64,000 nt of DNA from Microbacterium saperdae (GTDB lineage Bacteria > Actinomycetota > Actinomycetes > Actinomycetales > Microbacteriaceae). Position numbers and translations under genes: made by a program. The notes under the pieces are model-generated. The model saw only the letters and a program-made list of their open reading frames with translations, did not search any database and was not told the DNA's origin. Position 1 is the first letter of the stretch, and every line of letters starts with the position of its first letter. Positions 31,634-40,838 of this stretch are shown piece by piece. Location of the stretch: NCBI RefSeq assembly GCF_006716345.1, contig NZ_VFOX01000001.1, forward strand, positions 248,001 to 312,000. Direction: 5' to 3'.

Positions 31634-33181
31634 TCACTTGCCCTTGCCGAACACCTCGCCCTCCATGGCGTCGTAGCCCTCGGCCTGCGGGTCTCCGTGC
31701 GAGCCGCCCGAGAGTGCATACTCCTCCTCGGGCGAGAGCACGAGGCGGTGGCGGAAGAACAGCGCGAAGCCGAGCAGGATGACGACGTAGACGATCGCGA
31801 TCGCGATGATCGCCGGTCCGAACGTCGGGTTGAGCAGGAAGCCCACGAAGATCAGCGCGGCGATCACCAGCGCGAGGGCCGCACCGGGGATGCCCCAGGG
31901 GCTGCGGTACGGACGGTCGACGTTCGGGTACTTCTTGCGCAGGATCATGAACGAGATGAGCTGGAGGCCATAGGCGAGCACGGCTCCCCAGACGGCGATG
32001 TTCAGCACGATCGCACCCGCGACGGTACCCGCGCCCTTCGCGTCGACGGCCGCGAGGACGTCGAGCACGATGAGAGCGACGAAGCCGATCGCGGCGCCCA
32101 CGACGAGAGCGACCCACGGGGTCTGACGCTTGCCCGTCAGCGACAGGAAGCGCGGGTAGTAGCCGGCGCGGGACAGCGAGTACATGTTGCGTCCGTAGGC
32201 GAACATGATCCCCTGCAGCGAGGCGAGCAGTCCGATCAGGGCGAACAGGGCGAGCACGGCGGCGAACTGGTCGCCGACGATCGCACGGAAGCCGTCGAGC
32301 AGAGGCTCTCCGGCCTTGCCCGTCGCCTCGGCGCCGATGACGCCGGTGTTGAGGAAGAGCACGAGGAGTCCGGTGACGATCAGCGTGCCGCGGGCCCAGA
32401 ATCCGGCCTTCGGGATGTCGCGCGTCGGGTTGTGCGACTCCTCGGCCGCGAGCGGAAGCTCCTCGATGCCGAGGAAGAACCACATGGCGAAGGGCAGAGC
32501 GAACAGGATCGGCAGCACGCCGTGCGGCAGGAACTCGGTCTGACCCTCATCCGGGGCGATGTTCCACAGCGCGTCCCAGCTGAACGCGCCGGAGAAGATC
32601 GCCATCAGCGAGAACACCACGATGATGCCGATCGAGATGATCGAGACCACGATCGCGAAGCGGAAGGAGATCGCCGCTCCGGCGGAGTTCAGTGCGATGA
32701 ACACGATGTACAGGATCAGGTACCAGACCCAGCCCGGCAGTTGGAGTCCGAGCAGTTCACTGGTGATGCCGTTCGCATACGACGCCGAGAAGTAGACGAT
32801 CACCGCCGTGGTCGCGACGTACTCGATGGTCTCGGCTGCGCCCGTGACGAGTCCGCCCCACGGGCCCATCGCGGATCGCGCGAAGGAGTACGCCCCGCCG
32901 GTGTGCGGCATCATGGCGGCCATCTCGCCGATCGCGAAGATCATCCCGTAGTACATGAGCACGAGGATCACGAAAGCGATCAGCATGCCGCCGAAGCCGG
33001 CGAAGTCGATGCCGAAGTTCCAGCCGGAGAAGTCGCCGGAGATCACGGCGGCGACGGCGAGGCCCCACAGACCCCACACTCCGGCCGATCGCTTGAGCGT
33101 CCGTTTTTCGAAGTACTCGCTGCCGGCGCGTGTATAGGTCGCTCCGGAGACCTTGCGGGCACCGCTGTTCTGTCCAGACAT
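31634..33181 (-). CDS. eat: APC-family amino acid/ethanolamine permease
   Basis: A 515-residue transporter with about 12 transmembrane helices, importing an amine or amino acid by secondary transport. VWGLWGLAVAAVISGDFSGW, GEMAAMMPHTGGAYSFAR and FLGIEELPLAAEESHNP match the ethanolamine permease branch of the APC superfamily. It is divergent from a glutamine-synthetase-like gene, the pairing expected when imported ethanolamine or a polyamine is gamma-glutamylated. I start at ATG 33181, where the protein begins MSGQNSGARKV; the same frame stays open far upstream only as antisense of the ligase gene. Confidence 0.85.
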   Translation of the reverse strand: MSGQNSGARKVSGATYTRAGSEYFEKRTLKRSAGVWGLWGLAVAAVISGDFSGWNFGIDFAGFGGMLIAFVILVLMYYGMIFAIGEMAAMMPHTGGAYSFARSAMGPWGGLVTGAAETIEYVATTAVIVYFSASYANGITSELLGLQLPGWVWYLILYIVFIALNSAGAAISFRFAIVVSIISIGIIVVFSLMAIFSGAFSWDALWNIAPDEGQTEFLPHGVLPILFALPFAMWFFLGIEELPLAAEESHNPTRDIPKAGFWARGTLIVTGLLVLFLNTGVIGAEATGKAGEPLLDGFRAIVGDQFAAVLALFALIGLLASLQGIMFAYGRNMYSLSRAGYYPRFLSLTGKRQTPWVALVVGAAIGFVALIVLDVLAAVDAKGAGTVAGAIVLNIAVWGAVLAYGLQLISFMILRKKYPNVDRPYRSPWGIPGAALALVIAALIFVGFLLNPTFGPAIIAIAIVYVVILLGFALFFRHRLVLSPEEEYALSGGSHGDPQAEGYDAMEGEVFGKGK

Positions 33182-33337
33182 CCGTTCTCCGCTCGCTGAA
33201 GTACAGGCGCCGGGTGCACCTTGGGCATGATTGTGACAGTCAATGGTGGTTTCGTCTACCTTTAAACGCGACAGTGATCTACTCTGATGGCGAAGCCGGT
33301 CGGTCGATCGCTTCACCACGACGACGGGAGCGAGAAG

Positions 33338-34693
33338 ATGTCGGGAAACCTCAGCATCGAGCAGCTGGATGCCGGCATCGCCGCCGGCGAGATCGACACG
33401 GTGATCGTGGCCTTCGCCGATGCGCAGGGACGGCTGGTGGGAAAGCGGGTCTCCGCTCGCCTGTTCCAGGAGGACATCCTGCACCACGGCGCCGAGGCCT
33501 GCGACTACCTGCTCTCCGTCGATGTCGACATGAACACGGTCGACGGCTACGCGATGTCGGGATGGAACCGCGGGTACGGAGACATGGTGCTGCGCCCCGA
33601 TGTCGCGACACTGCGGCGGATGCCGTGGCTCGAGGGCAGCGTGCTGATCATGGCCGACCTGGTCTGGCAGAACGGCGAGCCCGTCGGGCCCTCGCCGCGC
33701 GCGATCCTCGACCGCCAACGCGACCGGCTCGCCGAGCGCGGATGGACGGCCTTCTCCGGGACGGAGCTCGAGTTCATCGTGTTCGAGAACACCTACCGCG
33801 ACGCCTGGGCGCGCAAGTACGAGGGGCTGACGCCTGCTACCGACTACAACGTCGACTACAACCTGCAGGCATCCACGCGCATGGAGCCGCTGTTGCGCGA
33901 CATCCGCCTCGGGATGGACGGCGCCGGTCTCTACTGCGAGGGCGTGAAGGGCGAGTGCAACCTCGGGCAGCAGGAGATCGCATTCCGCTACGCCGAGGTG
34001 CGCGAGACCGCCGACCAGCACGTGATCTACAAGAACGGAGCGAAGGAGATCGCCGCCCAGCACGGGCAGTCGCTCACCTTCATGGCGAAGTTCAACGAGC
34101 GCGAGGGCAACAGCTGTCACATCCATCTCTCGCTGCGCGCCGACGATGGCACGCCGGTGATGGCCGGGGACGGAGAGCACGGGTTCAGCCCGGTGATGGA
34201 GCACTGGATCGCGGGCATCCTGGCCACCCTGCGCGAGTTCACGCTGCTCTACGCGCCCAACATCAACTCCTACAAGCGCTTCGCGAAGGGGAGCTTCGCG
34301 CCGACCGGTGTGGCCTGGGGCATCGACAACCGCACCTGCGCCCTGCGCGTGATCGGCAGCGGATCGGGGCTGCGCGTCGAGAACCGGGTGCCCGGCGGCG
34401 ACGTGAATCCGTACATGGGCATCTCGGCGATCATCGCGGGAGGACTGTACGGCATCGAGAACGAGCTGGCCCTGCCTGAGCGGTTCGAGGGCAACGCCTA
34501 TGAGGCCGGCGTCGATCACCTGCCGACGACGCTGCGCGAGGCTGCGCAGCTGTTCAGCGAGTCGCGGATCGCCAGGGAGGCGTTCGGCGACGACGTCGTG
34601 GACCACTATCTGAACCAGGCGCGCATCGAGCTGGAAGCCTACGATGCCGCCGTGACCGACTGGGAGCGCGTCCGTGGCTTCGAGAGGCTCTGA
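33338..34693 (+). CDS. glutamine-synthetase-like gamma-glutamylamine ligase
   Basis: A 451-residue ATP-dependent ligase of the glutamine synthetase family, most like enzymes that join glutamate to an amine (PuuA; streptomycete GlnA3/GlnA4, acting on polyamines or ethanolamine). Conserved parts are FSGTELEFIVF (metal-binding Glu), NSCHIHLSL (ATP site) and RVENRVPGGDVNPYMG. The adenylylation loop of true GlnA is not seen. GGGAGCGAGAAG precedes the ATG at 33338; an ATG at 33287 would add 17 residues with no better ribosome site. It is divergent from the eat permease, and the hydrolase gene that follows overlaps it by 20 bases. Confidence 0.88.
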   Translation: MSGNLSIEQLDAGIAAGEIDTVIVAFADAQGRLVGKRVSARLFQEDILHHGAEACDYLLSVDVDMNTVDGYAMSGWNRGYGDMVLRPDVATLRRMPWLEGSVLIMADLVWQNGEPVGPSPRAILDRQRDRLAERGWTAFSGTELEFIVFENTYRDAWARKYEGLTPATDYNVDYNLQASTRMEPLLRDIRLGMDGAGLYCEGVKGECNLGQQEIAFRYAEVRETADQHVIYKNGAKEIAAQHGQSLTFMAKFNEREGNSCHIHLSLRADDGTPVMAGDGEHGFSPVMEHWIAGILATLREFTLLYAPNINSYKRFAKGSFAPTGVAWGIDNRTCALRVIGSGSGLRVENRVPGGDVNPYMGISAIIAGGLYGIENELALPERFEGNAYEAGVDHLPTTLREAAQLFSESRIAREAFGDDVVDHYLNQARIELEAYDAAVTDWERVRGFERL

Positions 34694-35426
34694 GAGCGCG
34701 CCGCTGGTCGGCGTCACCACCTACCTCGAGCGGGCGCAGCAGGGCGTCTGGGATGTGCGGGCGGCATTCCTCCCCGAGCAGTACCTCACCGGCGTGACCT
34801 CGGCCGGCGGCATCGCGCTGCTGCTGCCGCCGCAGGATCCGGAGTCCGCGGATGCGGCGATCGCCGGGCTCGACGGGCTGATCCTCTCGGGTGGCGCGGA
34901 TGTGGCGCCCGAGCTGTACGGGGCGGAGCGGCATCCGACGACCGACCCCGCCCGCGTCGACAGGGACTCCTGGGAGCTCGCGCTGTTCCGCGCGGCCGAG
35001 CGCCGGCGCATGCCCGTGCTCGCGATCTGCCGCGGCCTGCAACTGGTCAACGTCGCGCGCGGCGGAACCCTGCAGCAGCACCTGCCGGAGTCTCTGGGGA
35101 CCGAGCGCTACCGGATCGGTGGAGGCGTCTTCGCCGAGAACCAGGTCGCGGTCGCCCGCGACACCGCGCTCGCCGCCGTGCTCGGAGAGGACGCGGTCTC
35201 GGTGCGCAGTTACCACCACCAGGGCATCGACCGGCTGGGCGAGGGGCTCGTCGCCGCGGCACACTCCGACGACGGTCTGGTGCAGGCCTTCGTCGACACC
35301 CAGGGCGGCAGTCACGTGGTCGGCATCCAATGGCACCCCGAGGAGGATGCCGAGGATCGTCGGCTCTTCCAGGATCTCGTCACACAGGCCCGTGCGTTCG
35401 CGCGGCAGAAGGAAGGCACGTCATGA
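34674..35426 (+). CDS. puuD: gamma-glutamyl-GABA hydrolase-like class I glutamine amidotransferase
   Basis: A 250-residue hydrolase that releases glutamate from a gamma-glutamyl product, the last step of the Puu-type pathway. The catalytic Cys is in LAICRGLQLVN (nucleophile elbow) and the His-Glu pair in GIQWHPEED; LILSGGADVAPELYG is also typical. The GTG at 34674 lies inside the ligase gene (20-base overlap), and the aldehyde dehydrogenase ATG overlaps its stop, so the three are tightly coupled. Confidence 0.85.
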   Translation: MASRGSESAPLVGVTTYLERAQQGVWDVRAAFLPEQYLTGVTSAGGIALLLPPQDPESADAAIAGLDGLILSGGADVAPELYGAERHPTTDPARVDRDSWELALFRAAERRRMPVLAICRGLQLVNVARGGTLQQHLPESLGTERYRIGGGVFAENQVAVARDTALAAVLGEDAVSVRSYHHQGIDRLGEGLVAAAHSDDGLVQAFVDTQGGSHVVGIQWHPEEDAEDRRLFQDLVTQARAFARQKEGTS

Positions 35427-36784
35427 GCGCGTTCACGGTGATCAACCCGGCGACGGGAGCATCCATCCGCGAGGTGTCCCGCGCGGGAGTGGCCGAGACG
35501 GATGCCGCGATCGCCAGGGCCGTCGCGGCGCAGCGGCGCTGGGCGGCGCTCGCCCCCGTGGCGCGTGCCGATGCGCTGCGCTCCTTCGCCCGCACGGTCG
35601 AGGGGGCAGCGGAGGAACTCGCGCAGCTGGAGGTGCTCAACTCCGGGCATCCGATCGGGTCGGCGCGCTGGGAGGCCGGCCACGTCGCCCAGGTGCTCAA
35701 CTACTACTCCGCCGATCCGGAGCGGCTGTCCGGTCGTCAGATCCCGGTGTCCGGCGGGCTCGACGTGACCTTCCACGACCCCTACGGCGTGGTGGGGGTG
35801 ATCGTGCCGTGGAACTTCCCGATGACGATCGCCGCCTGGGCGTTCGCTCCGGCGCTCGCCGCGGGCAATGCGGTGGTGCTCAAGCCCGCCGAGCTGACCC
35901 CGCTGACGGCGGTCCGTCTCGGAGAGCTCGCACGCGAGGCCGGTCTGCCCGAGGGGCTGTTCGAGGTCGTCACCGGCTCGGGTTCCGTGGTCGGACAGCG
36001 GCTGGTCGATCACCCCGATGTGCGCAAGGTCGTGTTCACCGGATCCACCGAGGTGGGCATCGAGGTCGCAGCGGGATGTGCGCGCGCGCTGAAGCCCGTG
36101 ACCCTGGAGCTCGGCGGCAAGAGCGCCAACATCGTGTTCGAGGATGCCGATCTCGAGCGGGCTGCCGGCGCGGTGCCCGGCTCCGTGTTCGACAACGCCG
36201 GTCAGGACTGCTGCGCTCGCAGCCGCCTGCTGGTGCAGCGCTCGGTCTACGACCGGTTCCTCGAGCTGTTGGAGCCGGCGGTCGCCGCGTGGCGCGTGGG
36301 CGATCCGGGCCGCGATGACACCGACATGGGGCCGCTCATCTCCGCCGGGCACCGGGACACGGTCGCGGACTTCCTCGACGGTGCCGACATCGCGTTCCGC
36401 GGCACAGCCCCTCAGGGGGACGGTTTCTGGTTCGCACCGGCCGTCGTGCTCGCGGACCCCGGCGACCGCATCGCGCAGCAGGAGATCTTCGGTCCCGTCG
36501 TGGCCGTCATGCCGTTCGACGATGAGGCGGATGCGATCCGTCTCGCCAACGACACCATCTACGGTCTCGCGGGTTCGCTGTGGACCGAGAACCTCGGTCG
36601 CGCCGTGCGCGTGGCGCGCGGTGTGCGCAGCGGAGTGCTGTCGGTGAACTCGCACTCCTCGGTCCGCTACGCGACACCCTTCGGCGGGATGAAGGCCTCC
36701 GGCCTCGGGCGCGAGCTCGGACCGGATGCGGCCGAGCATTTCACCGAGACCAAGAACGTCTTCTTCGCCACAGACCCCCACTGA
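35423..36784 (+). CDS. NAD(P)-dependent aldehyde dehydrogenase
   Basis: A 453-residue enzyme oxidising an aldehyde to an acid, probably the gamma-glutamylated aldehyde of the pathway (PuuC role). It shows PWNFPMTIAAWAFAPALAAGN, the catalytic Glu in LELGGKSANIVF and the catalytic Cys in NAGQDCCARSRL. The ATG overlaps the stop of the hydrolase gene as ATGA. A short 25-base gap separates it from the SDR gene. Confidence 0.92.
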   Translation: MSAFTVINPATGASIREVSRAGVAETDAAIARAVAAQRRWAALAPVARADALRSFARTVEGAAEELAQLEVLNSGHPIGSARWEAGHVAQVLNYYSADPERLSGRQIPVSGGLDVTFHDPYGVVGVIVPWNFPMTIAAWAFAPALAAGNAVVLKPAELTPLTAVRLGELAREAGLPEGLFEVVTGSGSVVGQRLVDHPDVRKVVFTGSTEVGIEVAAGCARALKPVTLELGGKSANIVFEDADLERAAGAVPGSVFDNAGQDCCARSRLLVQRSVYDRFLELLEPAVAAWRVGDPGRDDTDMGPLISAGHRDTVADFLDGADIAFRGTAPQGDGFWFAPAVVLADPGDRIAQQEIFGPVVAVMPFDDEADAIRLANDTIYGLAGSLWTENLGRAVRVARGVRSGVLSVNSHSSVRYATPFGGMKASGLGRELGPDAAEHFTETKNVFFATDPH

Positions 36785-36809
36785 TCCCTGAACCCCACCC
36801 GGAGGAACC

Positions 36810-37589
36810 ATGAGCATCGATCTGACCCAGCGACTCCGTGACAAGGTCGCGATCATCACCGGCGGGGCGAGCGGCATCGGCTTCGCCACCGCGCAGCGAT
36901 TCGCCGCCGAGGGCGCCTTCGTCGTGATCGCCGACGTCGACCCCACCTCGGGTGAGGCGGCGGCAGCGCAGGTCGGCGGGGTGTTCCGTCCCGTCGACGT
37001 CGCCGATGAGGCCAAGGTGAACGCGCTGTTCGACGGCGTCGCCGCTGAGTTCGGCCGCATCGACATCGCCTTCAACAATGCCGGGATCTCGCCGGCAGAC
37101 GACGACTCGATCGAGACGACCGAGCTGCCGGCCTGGGATCGGGTGCAGGACGTGAACCTGAAGAGCGTGTACCTGTGCAGCCGGGCGGCGCTGCGGCACA
37201 TGGTGCCCGCCGGCCGCGGCTCCATCATCAACACCGCCTCTTTCGTGGCGCTGCTCGGATCGGCGACGTCGCAGATCAGCTACACCGCCTCCAAGGGTGG
37301 AGTGCTGGCCATGTCGCGTGAGCTCGGCGTGCAGTTCGCCCGGCAGGGTGTGCGCGTGAACGCGCTCTGCCCCGGACCGGTGAACACCCCGCTGCTGCAG
37401 GAGCTCTTCGCGAAGGACCCTGAGCGCGCGCAGCGCCGCCTCGTGCACGTGCCGATGGGGCGCTTCGCCGAGCCCGAGGAGCTCGCCGCGGCCGTGGCCT
37501 TCCTCGCCTCGGACGACTCCTCCTTCATCACCGCGAGCGCCTTCGTCGTCGACGGCGGCATCACCAACGCCTACGTCACCCCGCTGTGA
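36810..37589 (+). CDS. short-chain dehydrogenase/reductase
   Basis: A 259-residue classical SDR oxidoreductase with TGGASGIG (nucleotide binding, residues 18-25), NNAG near 89 and the YTASK catalytic pair in SQISYTASKGG, preceded by the catalytic Ser in NTASF. The substrate cannot be read off; in this operon it may oxidise an alcohol intermediate such as a gamma-glutamylated ethanolamine. GGAGGAACC precedes the ATG. Confidence 0.88.
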   Translation: MSIDLTQRLRDKVAIITGGASGIGFATAQRFAAEGAFVVIADVDPTSGEAAAAQVGGVFRPVDVADEAKVNALFDGVAAEFGRIDIAFNNAGISPADDDSIETTELPAWDRVQDVNLKSVYLCSRAALRHMVPAGRGSIINTASFVALLGSATSQISYTASKGGVLAMSRELGVQFARQGVRVNALCPGPVNTPLLQELFAKDPERAQRRLVHVPMGRFAEPEELAAAVAFLASDDSSFITASAFVVDGGITNAYVTPL

Positions 37590-37622
37590 GATCCGCATAC
37601 CTCGCTGTGACAAGGTGAGAGC

Positions 37623-38351
37623 ATGAGCGAGCACCCCGCGGACGGCGACCTGGTCGAAGTCCGGCGCGCGGTCTATCGGCCGCTGCGGCGCGGCAACGCC
37701 CTCGAGGACACGGTGGCTCGCCTGGTGCAGACGATCCGCCTCGGCGTGGTCGCTCCGGGGGAGTCGTTGCCCCCGGAGCGCGAGCTCGCCGCCTCGTTCG
37801 AGGTGAGTCGCGACACCGTGCGCGAGGCGATCAAGGAGCTCGCCGATGCCGGGTACCTGATCGCGCGCCGCGGCCGCTACGGCGGCACGTTCGTGGCGGA
37901 TCCGCTGCCGCAGCCCGCGGAGGCGGCCGGGGTCACGGCGGCGGAACTGGACGACGTGCTCGGGCTCCGGCGTGTGCTCGAGACCGGTGCCGCCCGGGCT
38001 GCCGCGAGCCGCTCGCTGGACGCGGCGACCAGAGCGGACCTCTGGGCACGCCATGAGGCGGCACTCCCGGCCGGGCCGGAGGAGTACCGCCGCCTGGACA
38101 CGCTCTTCCACCTCGCGATCGCCGAGGCCGCCGGCATCCCCTCGCTGGTCGCGCTCGCCGCCGAGAACCGCGCCGATGTGAACGCCTGGCTCGACACCTT
38201 CCCGCTCATGCCGCGGAACATCCAGCACTCCGGCGAGCAGCACGAGCGCATCGTGACCGCGATCCTGGCCGGGCAGCCCGAGGCGGCCGAAGAGGCGATG
38301 CGCGATCATCTGGCCGGGTCGGAGGCGCTGCTCCGCGGCTTTCTGGTCTGA
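37623..38351 (+). CDS. GntR/FadR-family regulator
   Basis: A 242-residue regulator. The winged helix holds LPPERELAASFEVSRDTVREAIKEL (about residues 47-71, shown in part) and GRYGGTFV; the C-terminal FCD effector domain contains LRRVLETGAARAAA and ends in an EAMRDHL helix. It lies between the amine-metabolism genes and the ABC transporter and probably represses both; the dyads just after it (38352-38400) are candidate binding sites. Confidence 0.88.
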   Translation: MSEHPADGDLVEVRRAVYRPLRRGNALEDTVARLVQTIRLGVVAPGESLPPERELAASFEVSRDTVREAIKELADAGYLIARRGRYGGTFVADPLPQPAEAAGVTAAELDDVLGLRRVLETGAARAAASRSLDAATRADLWARHEAALPAGPEEYRRLDTLFHLAIAEAAGIPSLVALAAENRADVNAWLDTFPLMPRNIQHSGEQHERIVTAILAGQPEAAEEAMRDHLAGSEALLRGFLV

Positions 38352-38399
38352 ACCGACCAATCGGTAGCGTGTTGGAGGATCTGCAACGGATATCGTTGC
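38352..38399 (+). promoter_or_regulatory. two dyads before the polyamine-type ABC transporter
   Basis: ACCGA-ccaa-TCGGT at 38352-38365 and GCAACG-gatat-CGTTGC at 38383-38399. They sit directly after the FadR-type gene and 88 or more bases before the transporter start, so they are the likely operator/promoter region of that operon. Confidence 0.45.
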
Positions 38400-38487
38400 G
38401 ATTCGATCAAGAGACTTCTGATTTCGCTATACGTCGGGCCGTTCCTATGACAGACTCACCGCAAGTGATTCTCAATGGGGAGGTTTC

Positions 38488-39663
38488 ATGCCCGGTACTC
38501 TGCCTGCATCGACGACGCCTGATCCGACGGCGACGGTCGAGACGCCCGCCGTCACCGGCGCTGTCCACATCGACGGCGTCACCAAGCGCTACGGATCCGC
38601 GGTCGCGGTCGATGATCTGACGCTCGACGTGCAACCGGGGGAGTTCCTCTCCCTGCTCGGCCCGTCCGGCTGCGGCAAGACCACGACCCTGCGCATGATC
38701 GCGGGCTTCGAGTATCCGGATGCCGGCGACATCCGCATCTCCGGACGCAGCGTGCTGAACCTGCCGCCGTATCGGCGCGAGGTCAACACGGTCTTCCAGG
38801 CCTATGCGCTGTTCCCGCACCTCACGGTCGCCGAGAACGTCGCCTACGGCCTGCAGCAGCGCCGCGTGCCGAAGGCCGAGCAGCGCGAGCGGGTGAGTGA
38901 AGCGCTCGACATGGTGCAGCTGCGCAGCTTCGCCGACCGCAAGCCGACGCAGCTCTCGGGTGGCCAGCAGCAGCGCATCGCACTCTCGCGCGCTCTGATC
39001 AACCGGCCGAGCGTGCTGCTGCTCGACGAGCCGCTCGCCGCCCTCGACCGCCAGCTGCGCGAGGAGATGCAGCTCGAGCTCAAGCTGCTGCAGGCGCGGC
39101 TGGGCACCACGTTCGTGTTCGTCACGCACGACCAGGCCGAGGCGCTGTCGATGAGCGACCGGATCGCGGTGATGCGGGCGGGCCGGATCGAGCAGCTCGA
39201 CGCCCCGGCCGCGATCTACGCCGAGCCGGCATCCGCGTATGTCGCCTCGTTCATCGGGCAGCAGAACTTCGTGCACGGCACGGTGCGTGCAGACGGCGCT
39301 GCCGTCGACACCGCCATCGGGGCGATCGCCGGCCGCTGGGGTGGGGAGCGCGTCGCCGCCGGGCAGCCGGCCGTCGCCGCCATCCGCCCCGAGTACGTGC
39401 GCCTGGAGCACGGGGAGGGAGCGGGCGTGCCCGGACGCGTGCTCGGCGTCTCGCACCTCGGAGAGACCCTGCAGGTCGCGGTGCGTGTCGCGGGAGACGC
39501 GACCTTCCTGTCGCGGATGCCGGCGCCGACCGCCCCGAGCGTCGAGGTCGACGACGAGGTGCGCTGCCTGTGGGATCCGGCCGACGCCCGGCTCTTCGCC
39601 GCCGACGGCATCCCCACAACCGCCACGCACGTGATCGCGCTGCCGAAGGAGGGCGGCCGGTGA
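38488..39663 (+). CDS. potA: spermidine/putrescine-type ABC transporter, ATPase
   Basis: A 391-residue import ATPase. Walker A is GPSGCGKTTT (near residues 59-66), the signature is LSGGQQQRIALSRAL, Walker B is VLLLDEPLAALD, and the H-loop is FVTHDQAEAL. A TOBE domain follows in the last 120 residues, as in PotA. GGGGAGGTTTC precedes the ATG. Four transporter genes and an amidohydrolase follow with overlapping ends. Confidence 0.93.
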   Translation: MPGTLPASTTPDPTATVETPAVTGAVHIDGVTKRYGSAVAVDDLTLDVQPGEFLSLLGPSGCGKTTTLRMIAGFEYPDAGDIRISGRSVLNLPPYRREVNTVFQAYALFPHLTVAENVAYGLQQRRVPKAEQRERVSEALDMVQLRSFADRKPTQLSGGQQQRIALSRALINRPSVLLLDEPLAALDRQLREEMQLELKLLQARLGTTFVFVTHDQAEALSMSDRIAVMRAGRIEQLDAPAAIYAEPASAYVASFIGQQNFVHGTVRADGAAVDTAIGAIAGRWGGERVAAGQPAVAAIRPEYVRLEHGEGAGVPGRVLGVSHLGETLQVAVRVAGDATFLSRMPAPTAPSVEVDDEVRCLWDPADARLFAADGIPTTATHVIALPKEGGR

Positions 39664-40838
39664 CGGGTGCTCCTCCGGTCCGCGTCCTCGCGCACCGGAG
39701 CGCCGCGCGGGTGATCCGCACAGAGCTCACCCGTCGCGGGTTCCTCGCCACCGCGCTCGCCGCGGGAGGAGCCGTGCTGCTCTCCGCCTGCACCCCCGGG
39801 CAGAACGCCGCGGCGGTGCACGCCAAGGGCGGACCGCTCGAGGACCGGCTGTCGATCTACAGCTGGGGCGACTACGACGCCCCCGAAGTGCTCGAGCAGT
39901 TCACGGCCGAGAGCGGCCCCCGCATCGTGCTCGACGCCTTCAACTCGAACGAGGAGCTGATCGCGAAGCTGGTCGCCGCGCGCGGCACCTCCGGGTACGA
40001 CATCGTGGTGCCCACCGGCGTCTTCGTCGGGCCGATGGCCGAGAACGGACTCCTGCAGAAGTTCAACCTCGATCTGATCCCGAACATGTCGCACGTGGCG
40101 CCGGAGTTCCGCGGACGCTCCTGGGACCCGGGCAACGAGTACTCGGTGTGCAAGGCCTGGGGGACCACGGGCTTCGTCTACGACAAGACGGTCATCTCCC
40201 GCGAGCTCACGACCTGGAGCGACTTCATCGACGCCGCCCAGAACGAGGCATCCGGGTCGACGTCGGTGCTCGACGATCCCGCGCCGCTGCTGGGCATCTA
40301 TTTCTGGGCGAACGGCATCGACTGGACGACGACGGATCCGGACGACCTGGATGCGGTCGAGAAGTTCCTGGTGAAGGATCTGGCTCCGCACGTCTCGGCG
40401 TTCGACTCGTATCCGGGTGGCTCGTCGATCCCGCAGGGCTCGCACGCACTCCTGCAGTCGTACAACGGCGACGCACGCCTGGGCATCTTCGAATCCGGCG
40501 ATCCGGACCGCTGGCAGTGGGTGCTCGGCAGCCCGGCGACGGAACTGTGGATGGACAACTGGGCGATCGCCGCCGGGGCTCCGCATCCCGAGGCCGCGCA
40601 CGCATTCATCAACTTCGTGCTGCAGCCCGATGTGCAGCTCGCGCAGGTCGACTACATCGGCTACGACACCGGGATCAGCGGCATCCGCGAAGAGGCGGAG
40701 GCCGCGGGTCTCGAACGGCTCGACATGGTGTTCTTCGACGAGAAGCAGGTGGAGACCATGCATGAAGGCAAGCTCACGGATGCGCAGGACCGCGTCGTCT
40801 CGATCTGGAACTCGATGAAGGCGGCCGCCGGTGCCTAA
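39660..40838 (+). CDS. polyamine-type ABC transporter substrate-binding lipoprotein
   Basis: A 392-residue periplasm-facing binding protein of the PotD/PotF type. The signal has a twin-arginine stretch TRRGFLATALAAGGAVLLSAC with a lipobox cysteine at about residue 44, so it is probably a Tat-exported lipoprotein. YSWGDYDAPEVLEQF and the following pattern match polyamine binding proteins. The GTG at 39660 overlaps the ATPase stop as GTGA. Confidence 0.88.
   Translation: MTGAPPVRVLAHRSAARVIRTELTRRGFLATALAAGGAVLLSACTPGQNAAAVHAKGGPLEDRLSIYSWGDYDAPEVLEQFTAESGPRIVLDAFNSNEELIAKLVAARGTSGYDIVVPTGVFVGPMAENGLLQKFNLDLIPNMSHVAPEFRGRSWDPGNEYSVCKAWGTTGFVYDKTVISRELTTWSDFIDAAQNEASGSTSVLDDPAPLLGIYFWANGIDWTTTDPDDLDAVEKFLVKDLAPHVSAFDSYPGGSSIPQGSHALLQSYNGDARLGIFESGDPDRWQWVLGSPATELWMDNWAIAAGAPHPEAAHAFINFVLQPDVQLAQVDYIGYDTGISGIREEAEAAGLERLDMVFFDEKQVETMHEGKLTDAQDRVVSIWNSMKAAAGA

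Noticed and set aside
33182..34720. A long minus-strand extension that would add over 500 residues to the permease
   Set aside because: The extra part is antisense of the glutamine-synthetase-like gene, and the permease has a normal start at 33181.
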